Positions 39,981-48,983 are shown, numbered from the stretch's first letter. The stretch is 50,824 bases of DNA from an uncultured Collinsella sp. (GCA_900540985.1 UQIC01000013.1:1-50824), one strand, 5' to 3'. Notes: a model not told the origin generated them from the letters alone. Made by a program: numbers and translations.

Positions 39981-40466
39981 TTAGTTGAGGGCGGCTTGGG
40001 CTAGGCGGGCTTCGGCGGCCTCCTCGGTGACGCCCAAGGCCACGGCGAACTCCTCGATGGAGCGGCGCTTGGCCTCCTTGAGTACGCGCATGTAGTAGGA
40101 GCTGGGCTTTTTATCAGCTTCCTCGGCCTGGCGAATGCGGTGCATCATGGTCTTTGCCACGCGGACCGTCTCGGGCGCGCCCAGTTTGAGCTGCTGCTTA
40201 AAGTGTGTCTCCTCAAGCGAGCTGTTGCGCTCGGTAAAGGTGTCGCACTCAAGCTCGTCATAGTGGCTCAGCAAGTGCTCGGCATCTTGCTGAGAGATGG
40301 CGGCGTGCAGACGGTCGGCCTGCGCCACGGGGTACATGAGGATCGTCTGCGCATGTCCCTGCTTGGTCTCGAGCAGCAGCATGGGCTGCGGCGTGTCGTC
40401 CCTAAAACCGACGACGGTGCAGACTCCCTGGCCCGGATGAATGACGTGTTGACCGATTGAGAACAT
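39981..40466 (-). CDS. CarD-family transcription factor
   Basis: A 161-residue protein with an N-terminal RNA-polymerase-interacting domain (FSIGQHVIHPGQGVCTVVG, the family's typical opening) and a helical C-terminal DNA-binding region ending in EEFAVALGVTEEAAEARL. CarD/CdnL proteins bind the polymerase beta subunit and stabilise open promoter complexes, a trait common in Actinobacteria. It is probably a single gene ended by family-A hairpin copy 6. Confidence 0.9.
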   Translation of the reverse strand: MFSIGQHVIHPGQGVCTVVGFRDDTPQPMLLLETKQGHAQTILMYPVAQADRLHAAISQQDAEHLLSHYDELECDTFTERNSSLEETHFKQQLKLGAPETVRVAKTMMHRIRQAEEADKKPSSYYMRVLKEAKRRSIEEFAVALGVTEEAAEARLAQAALN

Positions 40467-40712
40467 GCTACCTCCAACTTATACGAATTTACGTATGTCT
40501 AGAATAACACGCTGACGTGCGCAAACCCGTACTTTATGCAGGAAAATCACACAACTCTGATAGGTAAGAGTATTCGATAACAGACGTAGCTCATTCACAC
40601 CTTTATGCATTTTCAACGCCTGCATAATCTGCAGGCAGACCGGCATCTTTGAGTGACTCCATACAAGCTGTAGTCATTTTTGTGCATATGCAATATCTAT
40701 TAGCTTTACCCT

Positions 40713-40741
40713 GCGACAGTGCCCGTCGCTTGTGATAGAGT
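40713..40741 (+). promoter_or_regulatory. Putative argS promoter
   Basis: GCGACA (40713-40718), a 17-nt spacer and TAGAGT (40736-40741), preceded by TGTGA. It is about 68 nt before the argS start. The rest of the 342-bp upstream gap shows no gene. Confidence 0.45.
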
Positions 40742-40808
40742 GCTACAAACTCTGGCTTTTGCCCTACGAGTGACCAAGAGCTCGGGGGCTTTAACACAAG
40801 GAGGATCT

Positions 40809-42662
40809 ATGCCCGAGAAGATTGAAGAGCTGGTACGCGCTGCGCTTGCTGCGGCCCAGGAGGCCGGCGACCTTTCCGCATTTGAACTTGACGATTGCGC
40901 TATCGAGCGACCGGCTGACACTTCTCATGGCGAGTGGACCTCTACCATGGCCCTGAAGTCCGCCAAGCTGGCCCACTGCGCCCCGCGCAAGATCGCCGAG
41001 GCCATCGTTGCCCATATGCCCGAGGACCCCGCGATCGAGAAGGTCGAGATCGCAGGCCCCGGCTTCATCAACTTCTACCTCTCCGTTGCCGTCAAGAATG
41101 CCATCTTTGGCGAGGCCCGCGAGAAGGGTATGGACTTTGCTAAGTCCAACGTCGGTGGTGGCCTGAAGACCCAGGTCGAGTTCGTTTCCGCCAACCCCGT
41201 CGGCCCCATGCACATCGGCCACGGCCGCTGGGCCGCGCTGGGCGACTCGCTCTGCCGCGTCATGGACCACGCCGGTTACGACATCCAGCGTGAGTTCTAC
41301 ATCAACGACCACGGCTCTCAGATGAACACCTTCGGCAACTCCATCAGCACGCGCTATATGCAGCTTGCCGACATCATCGCCAAGCAGGGCGTGGATATCG
41401 ACGAGGCTCACAAGCTGCTGATCGCCGACCGTGACGCCTTTGTTGCCGACGAGAACGACGAGCACCCCGAGACCCATCCGTATCAGGACAACTTTGCCGA
41501 GACCCTGGGCAAGGACTCCTACGGCGGCGACTACATCATCGATGAGGCTGCCGAGTTCTGGCGCACCGACGGCGATAAGTGGGTCGACGCCGACCCGCAG
41601 GAGCGTATGGAGAGCTTCCGCGAGCGTGGCTATGTGAAGATGGTCGACAACATGCGCGACCTCTGCCACGCCGTCAATTGCGACTTCGATCGTTGGTTCT
41701 CCGAGCGCTCGCTGTATGTGAAGGACACCGAGGGCGAGACCGCCGGCACCTCCGCCGTCGACCGCGCTTTTGAGAAGCTCGACAAGATGGGCTACCTCTA
41801 CACCAAGGACGGCGCCCTGTGGTTCCGCTCCACCGACCTGGGCGATGACAAGGACCGCGTCCTGATCAAGTCCGACGGCGAGTACACCTACTTCGCCTCC
41901 GACGTCGCCTATCACTGGGATAAGTTCCAGCGCGTCGACCACGTCATCGACATCTGGGGCGCCGACCACCACGGCTACATCGAGCGCGTCCGCTGCGTCT
42001 GCGACGCTCTGGGTTACCCCGGCAAGTTTGAGGTTCTGCTGGGCCAGCTCGTCAACCTGCTGCGTAACGGCAAGCCCGTCCGTATGTCCAAGCGCAAGGG
42101 CACCATGGTGACCCTGCAGGAGCTCGTCGACGAGGTCGGCTCCGATGCCGCTCGCTACACGCTCATCTCCAAGAGCTCCAACCAGATGGTCGACTTCGAT
42201 ATCGAGGCCGTCAAGAAGCGCGACAACTCCAACCCGGTGTACTACGTGCAGTACGCTCACGCCCGCGTGTGCTCCATTCTGCGCCGTGCCGCCGACGTTA
42301 CGCCCGAGCAGGCTGACGAGATGGGCATGAAGGCCGTCGCCGAGAAGGCCATCGGCGAGAACGTCGATTACTCGCTGCTGACCGACCCGACCGAGCTCGC
42401 CCTTTCGCGTAAGCTCAACGAGCTTACCGACCTCATCGCCAGCTGCGCTCGCGACCGCGCCCCGTTCCGTCTGACGCACTTTGCTGAGGAACTCGCCGGC
42501 GACTTCCACAGCTTCTACGCTGCCTGCCAGGTGCTGCCGAGCGAGGGCCGTCCCGTCGACCCCGAGCTTTCGCGCGCCCGTCTGGCCGCTTGCGACGCCG
42601 TCCGCGTGACGCTCGCTCTGGTGCTCACCCTCGTTGGCGTTTCCGCGCCCGAGCAGATGTAA
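40809..42662 (+). CDS. argS: Arginyl-tRNA synthetase
   Basis: A 617-residue class I synthetase. It has the N-terminal Add-1 domain, the HIGH region SANPVGPMHIGHGRWAALG, the second motif VRMSKRKGTMVTL, and a C-terminal DALR anticodon-binding domain with YVQYAHARVCSILRR. The length is slightly above the usual 550-600. The ATG at 40809 follows AAGGAGG. Codon use is strongly biased to C-ending codons, as expected for a highly expressed gene. An intrinsic terminator follows. Confidence 0.96.
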   Translation: MPEKIEELVRAALAAAQEAGDLSAFELDDCAIERPADTSHGEWTSTMALKSAKLAHCAPRKIAEAIVAHMPEDPAIEKVEIAGPGFINFYLSVAVKNAIFGEAREKGMDFAKSNVGGGLKTQVEFVSANPVGPMHIGHGRWAALGDSLCRVMDHAGYDIQREFYINDHGSQMNTFGNSISTRYMQLADIIAKQGVDIDEAHKLLIADRDAFVADENDEHPETHPYQDNFAETLGKDSYGGDYIIDEAAEFWRTDGDKWVDADPQERMESFRERGYVKMVDNMRDLCHAVNCDFDRWFSERSLYVKDTEGETAGTSAVDRAFEKLDKMGYLYTKDGALWFRSTDLGDDKDRVLIKSDGEYTYFASDVAYHWDKFQRVDHVIDIWGADHHGYIERVRCVCDALGYPGKFEVLLGQLVNLLRNGKPVRMSKRKGTMVTLQELVDEVGSDAARYTLISKSSNQMVDFDIEAVKKRDNSNPVYYVQYAHARVCSILRRAADVTPEQADEMGMKAVAEKAIGENVDYSLLTDPTELALSRKLNELTDLIASCARDRAPFRLTHFAEELAGDFHSFYAACQVLPSEGRPVDPELSRARLAACDAVRVTLALVLTLVGVSAPEQM

Positions 42663-42710
42663 GCTACGGGTCATTTGACCGTGTAGGTTCGGCTTTGCTG
42701 AGCCCTATAA

Positions 42711-42743
42711 GCCCGATCTCCATGCGGAGGTCGGGCTTTTTGC
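42711..42743 (+). terminator. argS terminator
   Basis: The stem AGCCCGA-CTCC / GGAG-TCGGGCT closes with a 4-nt loop and runs into TTTTT, 48 nt after the argS stop. Confidence 0.9.
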
Positions 42744-42787
42744 ACAAACGCCGTCGTATTGACGAATTTGGGACTGCTGGAAATACG

Positions 42788-42937
42788 AAACTATGCCGGT
42801 TTACTACGATGAATTGAGAAATTCCAACCACGCCGGCTTTTCGCTAAAAAGTGCAAGGCATCTACCTGCGGTTTTAGTTCAACAAGTTTCGGAGTGGTCA
42901 CGGTTGAGCGATTCATCGTAGTAATCCGGCATAGTTT
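42788..42937. repeat. 150-bp element with 27-bp inverted ends
   Basis: Arms 42788-42814 and 42911-42937 match at 26 of 27 positions around a 96-bp interior without a gene. The size and plan are like the element at 13146 but the sequence is unrelated. Confidence 0.65.
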
Positions 42938-42987
42938 TGGCGGAGGCGGTCTGATTTGTGAGTGGTAAACCAAAGAGTGTCACTTTT

Positions 42988-43020
42988 GACTAGTCGTTTA
43001 AGAACGTCCCCAATGACTAA
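42988..43020. repeat. Family-D fragment, copy 3
   Basis: GACTAGTCGTTTAAG and ACGTCCCCAATGACTAA repeat the last part of the cluster at 23205-23317 nearly exactly, including the AGAGTGTC just upstream. It ends one base before the putative rho -35 box region. Confidence 0.85.
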
Positions 43021-43021
43021 G

Positions 43022-43049
43022 TTGCAGGTGGTTGCGGTTGTGTTACACT
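43022..43049 (+). promoter_or_regulatory. Putative rho promoter
   Basis: TTGCAG (43022-43027), a 16-nt spacer and TACACT (43044-43049). It leaves a leader of about 140 nt before the GTG start, room for the autoregulation known for rho genes elsewhere. Confidence 0.55.
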
Positions 43050-43193
43050 AACGCTGCGTATATGACGCAATCATCTCGATACAGATCAATGATGTCCGTC
43101 GGTATTTGACGGAACTAGACTGTTTAGCCGCCCTGAAGGTTTATGCAGGGAGCATGTGATCACAGGGCTTGAAAAGAAAGCTGAGCAAACACT

Positions 43194-45767
43194 GTGTCTG
43201 ATCAACAGCAAGAAAACGAAATAACGACGACGCAAGCCGCTCCCGCTGCACCGGTTGCGTCGGACCAGGTCGCGGCGCCCGCGCAAGCCTCGGCTCCTGA
43301 GACGCCTAAGGCTGCTTCGACGCCTACGCCTGCAACGGCTGAGAAGGCCGTGCCTGCAACTGGTGAGGAGGCTGCTCCGGCAAAGCCCAAGCGCACGCGC
43401 CGCACGGCCAAGCCTGCCGCTGACGGCGAGGAAGCCACCAAGCCCAAGCGCCGTACCACGCGCACGACGCGCGCCAAGCGCACCGTTGCAGCTGATTCCT
43501 CGGCGCCGATTTCCGATGAGGTCGCGCAGGCACGTGCGTTGGCGCAGATTAGCGAGGCTCAGGTGGTGCGCGCACGCCGTCGTGCTGCCGAGCGCGAGGC
43601 CGCGGCTCTGACCGAGCTCGCAGCTCCGTCTGTGCTCGAGACGCCTGCCGCCACCGAGACGCCTGCCGCCGACCAGCCGACCGAGAAGCCGGCACCGCGC
43701 ACACGCCGTCGCACGGCTGCTAAGGCCGAGCAGGTTGCCGATCAGGTAACCCCCGAGCTCACCGAGGCTTCGGTCCGTTCCGCGGCAGGGGAGGGCACAT
43801 CGCCTGTTGAGCCCGCTGCGCCTGTCGAGGCAAGCGAAGTTCCCGTTGTCGATCCGGCTTTGCGCCCGCACCGTCGCGGTCGCAAGCCCAAGGCCTTCGT
43901 CGAGGCAGAGAAGGCCGCAGCCGCAGCTGCAGCCGCTCGGGATGCTGCTGCGACCGCCGAGTCTGCAACCGCTGCCGACGCGCCCGTCCAAGATGCTACG
44001 ACTTCCGAGGTCGTTTCTGCCGATGCCGAGCCCGCCGACGTCCGTCCCGGTCGCAGCCGTCGCACTGCTGCTAAGCGCACGTCCAAGGCCAAGGCTGCCA
44101 AGAAGGGTGCGTCCGAGGATTCCGCCGAGACGACCGTCGATGCATCGATTGATGCCGCCGAGCCCCAGGACGTCGAACGGCCTGCGTCCGAGAAGCCCAA
44201 GCGCGGTCGTAAGAAGTCCGCTAAGGCCAAGGCGTCCGAGCAGCAGGCTGATGTCGAAGCGCAAATCGATTCCGGCGCCGAGGGCAATGACGCCGCTGCG
44301 GCCAATGCCGACGCCGCCGCAACCGATGGCGCCGCGCCCGCCGAGGCCGAAGACGGCGCTCGCCCCAACCGTCGCCAGCACAAGCGCAACGACGAGCGCA
44401 ATGAGCGCAAGGACGAGCGCAACAACGACCGTCGCAACCGCCAGCGCGATCGCAAACAGCGCAACAAGGAGCGCAACGCCGCCCCCACCGAGCCCACGCT
44501 TTCGCGTGAGGAGCTCGCTGCCATGAAGGTCGCCGAACTGCGCGAGAAGGCCAAAGAGTTCGAGATCGAGACGACCGGCAAGAAGAAAGCCGAGCTCGTC
44601 GAGGAGATCTACGTCACCGCCGCGAAGGCCGAGGGCTTCCGCGACATCAAGGGCATCCTGCAGATTCGTCCGGACAGCTCCGGTATCATCCATGCCCACG
44701 GTTACATGAAGTCCAACGACGACGCCTTCGTCCCCGCCTACCTCATCCGCTCCGCGCGTCTGCGCACGGGCGACGTCATCGAGGGCTCGCTTCGTCCTTC
44801 GCGCGGCGGCGACAAGCGCGCCGGCCTCGCCAAAATCACGACCGTCAACGGTCTAGACCCCGAGCAGATTCGCAACCGTCCTAAGTTCGGTGACCTCACC
44901 CCGGTCTATCCCAACGAGCCACTGCGCATGGAGCATGGCAAGGACTCCATTACCGGTCGCGCCATCGACATCGTGTCGCCGATCGGCAAGGGTCAGCGTG
45001 GCCTGATCGTGTCCCCGCCCAAGGCCGGCAAGACCACAATCCTCAAGAAGATCTGCCAGTCTATCTCGATTAACAACCCCGAGGTGCACCTCATCTGCCT
45101 GCTCGTCGACGAGCGCCCCGAAGAGGTTACCGATATGCAGCGTTCCATCAAGGGCGAGGTTGTGGCGTCGACCTTCGATATGCCCGCCGACAACCACACT
45201 CGTGTGGCAGAGCTCGTCATCGAGCGCGCCAAGCGCATCGTGGAGCTGGGCGGTGATGTTGTGGTGGTGCTCGACTCCATCACGCGTCTTGCCCGCGCCT
45301 ACAACTTGGCGGCGCCCGCCTCGGGCCGCATCCTTTCGGGCGGCGTCGATTCGGCGGCCCTGTATCCGCCCAAGCGCTTCCTGGGCGCAGCCCGTAATAT
45401 CGAGAACGGTGGCTCGCTCACCATCCTGGCCTCTGCCCTCATCGACACCGGTTCCAAGATGGACGAGGTCATCTTTGAGGAGTTCAAGGGCACCGGCAAC
45501 ATGGAGCTTAAGCTCGACCGCGACCTGGCCGATCGCCGCATCTTCCCGGCTATCGATCCCGTTGCCTCCGGTACGCGTAACGAGGACCTGTTGGTCGACG
45601 AGCAGATGCGTCCGTTTGTCTTTGGCCTGCGTCGCATTCTTGCCGGCATGAACAACACCGAGCGCGCGGCCGCATCGTTTATCAAGGGTCTTAAGGGCAC
45701 CAACACCAACCAAGAGTTCCTGGTGCGTTCGGCCAAAAAGCACAGCGACTACGAGCAGACGTTCTAG
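43194..45767 (+). CDS. rho: Transcription termination factor Rho with long N-terminal extension
   Basis: An 857-residue hexameric RNA helicase/ATPase. From about residue 435 it is a normal Rho: Rho_N domain (LSREELAAMKVAELREKAKE), cold-shock-like RNA-binding domain (GILQIRPDSSGIIH), P-loop SPPKAGKTTILKKI (about 605-618), VDERPEEVTDMQR, and Q/R-loop regions to LVRSAKKHSDYEQTF. The first 430 or so residues are Ala/Pro/Glu/Lys/Arg-rich low-complexity sequence with RRRTAAK-like basic clusters and a final Arg/Asn/Asp-rich stretch (NERKDERNNDRRNRQRDRKQ). Such inserts occur in actinobacterial Rho and add RNA-binding capacity, but this one is very long. The GTG start at 43194 has only a weak ribosome binding site. 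Confidence 0.95.
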   Translation: MSDQQQENEITTTQAAPAAPVASDQVAAPAQASAPETPKAASTPTPATAEKAVPATGEEAAPAKPKRTRRTAKPAADGEEATKPKRRTTRTTRAKRTVAADSSAPISDEVAQARALAQISEAQVVRARRRAAEREAAALTELAAPSVLETPAATETPAADQPTEKPAPRTRRRTAAKAEQVADQVTPELTEASVRSAAGEGTSPVEPAAPVEASEVPVVDPALRPHRRGRKPKAFVEAEKAAAAAAAARDAAATAESATAADAPVQDATTSEVVSADAEPADVRPGRSRRTAAKRTSKAKAAKKGASEDSAETTVDASIDAAEPQDVERPASEKPKRGRKKSAKAKASEQQADVEAQIDSGAEGNDAAAANADAAATDGAAPAEAEDGARPNRRQHKRNDERNERKDERNNDRRNRQRDRKQRNKERNAAPTEPTLSREELAAMKVAELREKAKEFEIETTGKKKAELVEEIYVTAAKAEGFRDIKGILQIRPDSSGIIHAHGYMKSNDDAFVPAYLIRSARLRTGDVIEGSLRPSRGGDKRAGLAKITTVNGLDPEQIRNRPKFGDLTPVYPNEPLRMEHGKDSITGRAIDIVSPIGKGQRGLIVSPPKAGKTTILKKICQSISINNPEVHLICLLVDERPEEVTDMQRSIKGEVVASTFDMPADNHTRVAELVIERAKRIVELGGDVVVVLDSITRLARAYNLAAPASGRILSGGVDSAALYPPKRFLGAARNIENGGSLTILASALIDTGSKMDEVIFEEFKGTGNMELKLDRDLADRRIFPAIDPVASGTRNEDLLVDEQMRPFVFGLRRILAGMNNTERAAASFIKGLKGTNTNQEFLVRSAKKHSDYEQTF

Positions 45768-45804
45768 GTTGTCATCCACGCGCGGCGATAGTCATCAATG
45801 CAAT

Positions 45805-45836
45805 AAAGGGTCGGGGCTTTGAGCCTCGGCCCTTTT
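45805..45836 (+). terminator. Terminator after rho
   Basis: AAAGGGTCGGGGC pairs with GCCTCGGCCCTTTT around a short loop. Outer CGCGGCGATA / TATCGCCG sequences extend the fold. It lies 38 nt past the rho stop. Confidence 0.85.
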
Positions 45837-45915
45837 CCATATCGCCGCTCCGCGCTTATTTTTGACCATAAGACTGGCAAGCAGCAGGTTTCCCGTTTCA
45901 ATCCGACATCGTCGC

Positions 45916-45944
45916 TTGCAATCGACAGGGCGGTTTCGCATAAT
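45916..45944 (+). promoter_or_regulatory. Promoter of the membrane-protein/VanZ pair
   Basis: TTGCAA (45916-45921), a 17-nt spacer and CATAAT (45939-45944) form a strong sigma-70-type promoter. The 130-nt leader contains a GGGGC-ATA-GCCCC hairpin near 46005. Confidence 0.65.
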
Positions 45945-46080
45945 AGCTTTTAAGCTTCGCGACGGAAAACGCAGATGAAACGAACCATATACCGTTGCTT
46001 TGGGGCATAGCCCCGCTTCATCTTCTCTCGCGCAGCCAACTGAATGATGCGATTTGGGTGCTGGAAGATGGGGAGAGCTC

Positions 46081-47481
46081 ATGGCTTCTTCTGATGCAAC
46101 ACAACGAGCAGTCCTTGCCGGACTTTCGTGCGGGATCGGCCTTGCCGCTCCCGTGGTTATGTATGCCGCGACGCTGCCGTTTTCGTCTGTGAACGAGACG
46201 GTCGTGGCGGGTGCGGTTCCCTTCGCCGTGGGCGCAGTGGCGGGCGTGGGTATCTATGCCGCCTCGCTGGGTATCTCCGAGTATCGTGCGCAGCGTGAAG
46301 AGCGTCTGTTCCAGCCCGATGCCATGGGCGGTGCCGCCAATCTCAATCAGCATCAAAGCGAGTTCAAGACCGCCTCGATTCCAGCTCAGCAGCAGGATGC
46401 GACTCCTTACGCTGCGGCTTCTGCTTCTCAGGCTCAGGCGGAGCAGTCTACCTCGGCATTCCTTTCCGGCCTGACTGGTGCGTTCCAGCGCTGTCATGCC
46501 GATGATGGTGTCCCTACCATCGCTCGAGCCGCAGATGCTATGGACGAGGACGAGGCTTGGTCCATGATCGACAGTATGCTCGACGACGATTCGCCGGTGA
46601 GCTGCGACCCTGCACACTCGCGCGACGTCTATCAAGTCGCCATCGACGAGCTCACCAACGGCGGGCAGACCGGCTCCTTCAATCGCGACGACATCGCCGC
46701 CGCGGCACGCGCCGTGTCTGGCTCCCAGGCCGCCCCTGCGGGCAGCACGGCGGCTTTCGTGGCACTCGTCGCCAACGCGGCAGCCAATAACGCCTACAGC
46801 GCTACCTCGGCGGACGCGAACGCTTCTGCCGACAATTCGTACGTTGATGAAGCCATGGCCGCGGACGAGGAGGCCGTTGCCGCCCGCCGTGCCGCCGAAA
46901 GCTCGCTTTGGGGCGCTCCTGCCCAGCAGCAGGCGGCTGAGGCTGCGCCGTACAACGCAAACCTCGCCAGCATGCCTATCATCTCCGGTGCTGCGGGCAT
47001 CGATCTCGATGACCTCGATGAGCCTGCAGCCATCACCGCATCGATTGATGCCCAAGATCGCATCGACACCGCCGACCTTCCGGACGCCTCGCTCGAGGTT
47101 GATGTTCCCATGGCTGATTACTCGGGCCACGAGGACATGTGGGCCGCCGCCACCGCGATTCTGGATGAGATTGACGAGCCTGCTCCTGTTGCAGCCCCCG
47201 CTCCCGTCGCTGCCCCTCAGCCTGCTGCCCCCGCCTATGTCGGCCGTCACAGCGCTGTGTTCCCCGAGGATACCGCCCGTATCTCGCGCGAGAGCATCGA
47301 GCGGGCCGAGGCTATTGCCGCCGGCATTATGGAAAATCGTCGTCACGAGCGCGTCAATCAGATCCTCGAGGAAGAGATCGAGCGCCTGCAGTCCTCTACC
47401 GCCAAGCGTACGGGCCGTGCCTATCTGAGCGTTATCGAGGGCGGTACCGCCAGCTTCGCGCCGCTCCGCGCGGAGGCATAA
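46081..47481 (+). CDS. Ala-rich acidic protein with two N-terminal membrane helices
   Basis: A 466-residue protein of unknown function. Two hydrophobic helices (about 8-30 and 40-63) are followed by a long acidic, Ala/Gln/Asp-rich, probably disordered region. Then comes a Pro/Ala linker (PVAAPAPVAAPQPAAP) and a charged helical C-terminus (RRHERVNQILEEEIERLQ) with a conserved-looking end YLSVIEGG. The ATG at 46081 follows GGGGAG. It could be a cell-envelope or division scaffold; nothing fixes this. The VanZ-like gene follows after 7 nt, so the two are co-transcribed. Confidence 0.7.
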   Translation: MASSDATQRAVLAGLSCGIGLAAPVVMYAATLPFSSVNETVVAGAVPFAVGAVAGVGIYAASLGISEYRAQREERLFQPDAMGGAANLNQHQSEFKTASIPAQQQDATPYAAASASQAQAEQSTSAFLSGLTGAFQRCHADDGVPTIARAADAMDEDEAWSMIDSMLDDDSPVSCDPAHSRDVYQVAIDELTNGGQTGSFNRDDIAAAARAVSGSQAAPAGSTAAFVALVANAAANNAYSATSADANASADNSYVDEAMAADEEAVAARRAAESSLWGAPAQQQAAEAAPYNANLASMPIISGAAGIDLDDLDEPAAITASIDAQDRIDTADLPDASLEVDVPMADYSGHEDMWAAATAILDEIDEPAPVAAPAPVAAPQPAAPAYVGRHSAVFPEDTARISRESIERAEAIAAGIMENRRHERVNQILEEEIERLQSSTAKRTGRAYLSVIEGGTASFAPLRAEA

Positions 47482-47488
47482 CTTCTGC

Positions 47489-47938
47489 ATGGTTAAGATC
47501 AATCGAAAATGGGCGGTTGTAACCTGCCTGATGGCGCTCTTGATCTGGGGTAATTCGCTGGTTCCCGGCTCGGGGTCGGGCTCGCTGAGCCTGACGGTCA
47601 TGGAAGCTATCCGCGGTTTCCTGCATGGCGTGGGACTTCCATATGAATGGGTGACCAACTTTGTTGTTCGCAAGTGCGCGCATTTTACCGAGTATATGGT
47701 GCTCGGCATCCTGGCAACGCACGCCTTTGATTTTGAGGGCCGGCGCACCTTTGACGTGCTGCTGCCCACGGCGGTGTTCCTGCTGCTGATTCCCTCGATC
47801 GACGAGACGATTCAGCTCTTTGTGCCGGGACGCGCCGGCATGATCACCGATGTGATGATCGACTGCTGTGGAGCGGCAACGGGCGTTGTGCTCCGATATC
47901 TCTTACGGTCGCTGATGTGCGCCAAAAAGGCCGCCTAG
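47489..47938 (+). CDS. VanZ-like family membrane protein
   Basis: A 149-residue protein with four membrane helices. It carries the VanZ-like motifs VRKCAHFTEYMVLG, PSIDETIQLFVPGRAG and TDVMIDCCGAATG. The founding member gives low-level teicoplanin resistance by an unknown route; most relatives are uncharacterised. It begins 7 nt after the upstream membrane-protein gene, with GGAGG lying inside the end of that gene. Its stop codon lies inside the left arm of the terminator. Confidence 0.85.
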   Translation: MVKINRKWAVVTCLMALLIWGNSLVPGSGSGSLSLTVMEAIRGFLHGVGLPYEWVTNFVVRKCAHFTEYMVLGILATHAFDFEGRRTFDVLLPTAVFLLLIPSIDETIQLFVPGRAGMITDVMIDCCGAATGVVLRYLLRSLMCAKKAA

Positions 47939-47970
47939 GACGTATTGTTTGGTCCTAGGCGGCCTTTTTT
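47924..47970 (+). terminator. Terminator overlapping the VanZ-like stop codon
   Basis: AAAAGGCCGCCTAGGAC pairs perfectly with GTCCTAGGCGGCC followed by TTTTTT. The left arm encodes the last codons (KKAA) and the TAG stop. It may also act on the convergent sugar-kinase gene. Confidence 0.92.
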
Positions 47971-48052
47971 ATTTGAGGGCTTATATGAGGCGTGGTGGCG
48001 TCGTTCCATTGGTCGGATTTGCTGGGCGCGCCACGCCCCGTGGGTGCGTCTG

Positions 48053-48943
48053 CTACTGAAGCGCCTGTGCGCCCAGGGCCAGGCAGCCCATAATGCCCTG
48101 CTTGCCCTCGAGGCTGTTGTTGACGATGTAGTTATCGATGTCGTTGACCTCGGGCGTGACGATATAGCCGTTGAGCATTTCGGCACACTTTTTGCGTGCG
48201 AGCGGCACGATGGGGGTGTGGTCGGCCACGCCGCCACCGATGATGATCTTTTGCGGCGCGTAGCACAGCGTGTAGGTCATGAGTGCCTGTGCCAGATAGC
48301 CGGCGAGCAGGTCCATGGCCTCCGGGTCATCGGCCATGTCTCCGGCGCTCTTGCCATCCCAGCGCTTTTTGACGCCGGGACCTGCGATGAGGCCCTCGAG
48401 GCAGTTGTCGTGGAAGGGGCAGGCGCTATGCTCGCCGATGGTGTCGCGCGGATCGCGCGTGACCAGGATGTGGCCGGCCTCGGGATGCATCATGCCATGC
48501 ACGAGCTGGCCGCCCGAGAGCACACCGGCGCCCACGCCGGTGCCGATGGTCAGGTAGACCACATCGGTGAGGCCCTGGGCGCAACCAAACGTGACCTCGC
48601 CCAGGCAGGCGACATTGACGTCGGTGTCGTAGCCGCAGGGGACCTTGAGCTCGTTTTGGATGGTGCCCAGCAGGGTGAAGTAGCGCCATGCCGTTTTGGG
48701 CGTCTCCAAGATCTTGCCGTACTGGGGCGAGGCAGGGTTGACCGCGGTGGGGCCAAAGGCGCCGATGCCCAGGGCGGCGATGCCCTTGTCTGCAAACCAT
48801 GCGTTGACGGCCTCGACGGTCTCCTGCGGGGTCGTGGTCGCGATCTGCTCGCGCTCCAGGACCGTACCGTCCGCATAGCCCGTGGCGCACACCATCTTGG
48901 TGCCGCCGGCCTCGAGCGCTCCGATAAGCTGTTGTTCTGCCAT
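48053..48943 (-). CDS. ROK-family sugar kinase (fructokinase-like)
   Basis: A 296-residue kinase. It shows the ATP-binding opening IGALEAGGTKMVCATG, YLTIGTGVGAGVLSGGQL, HGMMHPEAGHI, and the ROK zinc site with His and three Cys-like ligands (GEHSACPFHDNCLEG). It resembles the B. subtilis-type fructokinases more than glucokinases. The ATG at 48943 follows AAGGGAGG; an upstream start at 49000 has none. A dyad near its promoter (48984-49016) suggests sugar-responsive repression. Confidence 0.9.
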   Translation of the reverse strand: MAEQQLIGALEAGGTKMVCATGYADGTVLEREQIATTTPQETVEAVNAWFADKGIAALGIGAFGPTAVNPASPQYGKILETPKTAWRYFTLLGTIQNELKVPCGYDTDVNVACLGEVTFGCAQGLTDVVYLTIGTGVGAGVLSGGQLVHGMMHPEAGHILVTRDPRDTIGEHSACPFHDNCLEGLIAGPGVKKRWDGKSAGDMADDPEAMDLLAGYLAQALMTYTLCYAPQKIIIGGGVADHTPIVPLARKKCAEMLNGYIVTPEVNDIDNYIVNNSLEGKQGIMGCLALGAQALQ

Positions 48944-48983
48944 GGTATTCCTCCCTTTTGGACGAGTCGCTCCGTGACTAAAG

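Noticed and set aside
40791..42674. 627-codon minus-strand frame opposite argS
   Set aside because: Shadow of argS caused by its extreme C-ending codon bias.
43086..44699. 537-codon Gly/Leu/Arg-rich minus-strand frame
   Set aside because: Antisense of the Ala/Lys-rich rho extension; repetitive composition, no family motif and no ribosome binding site.
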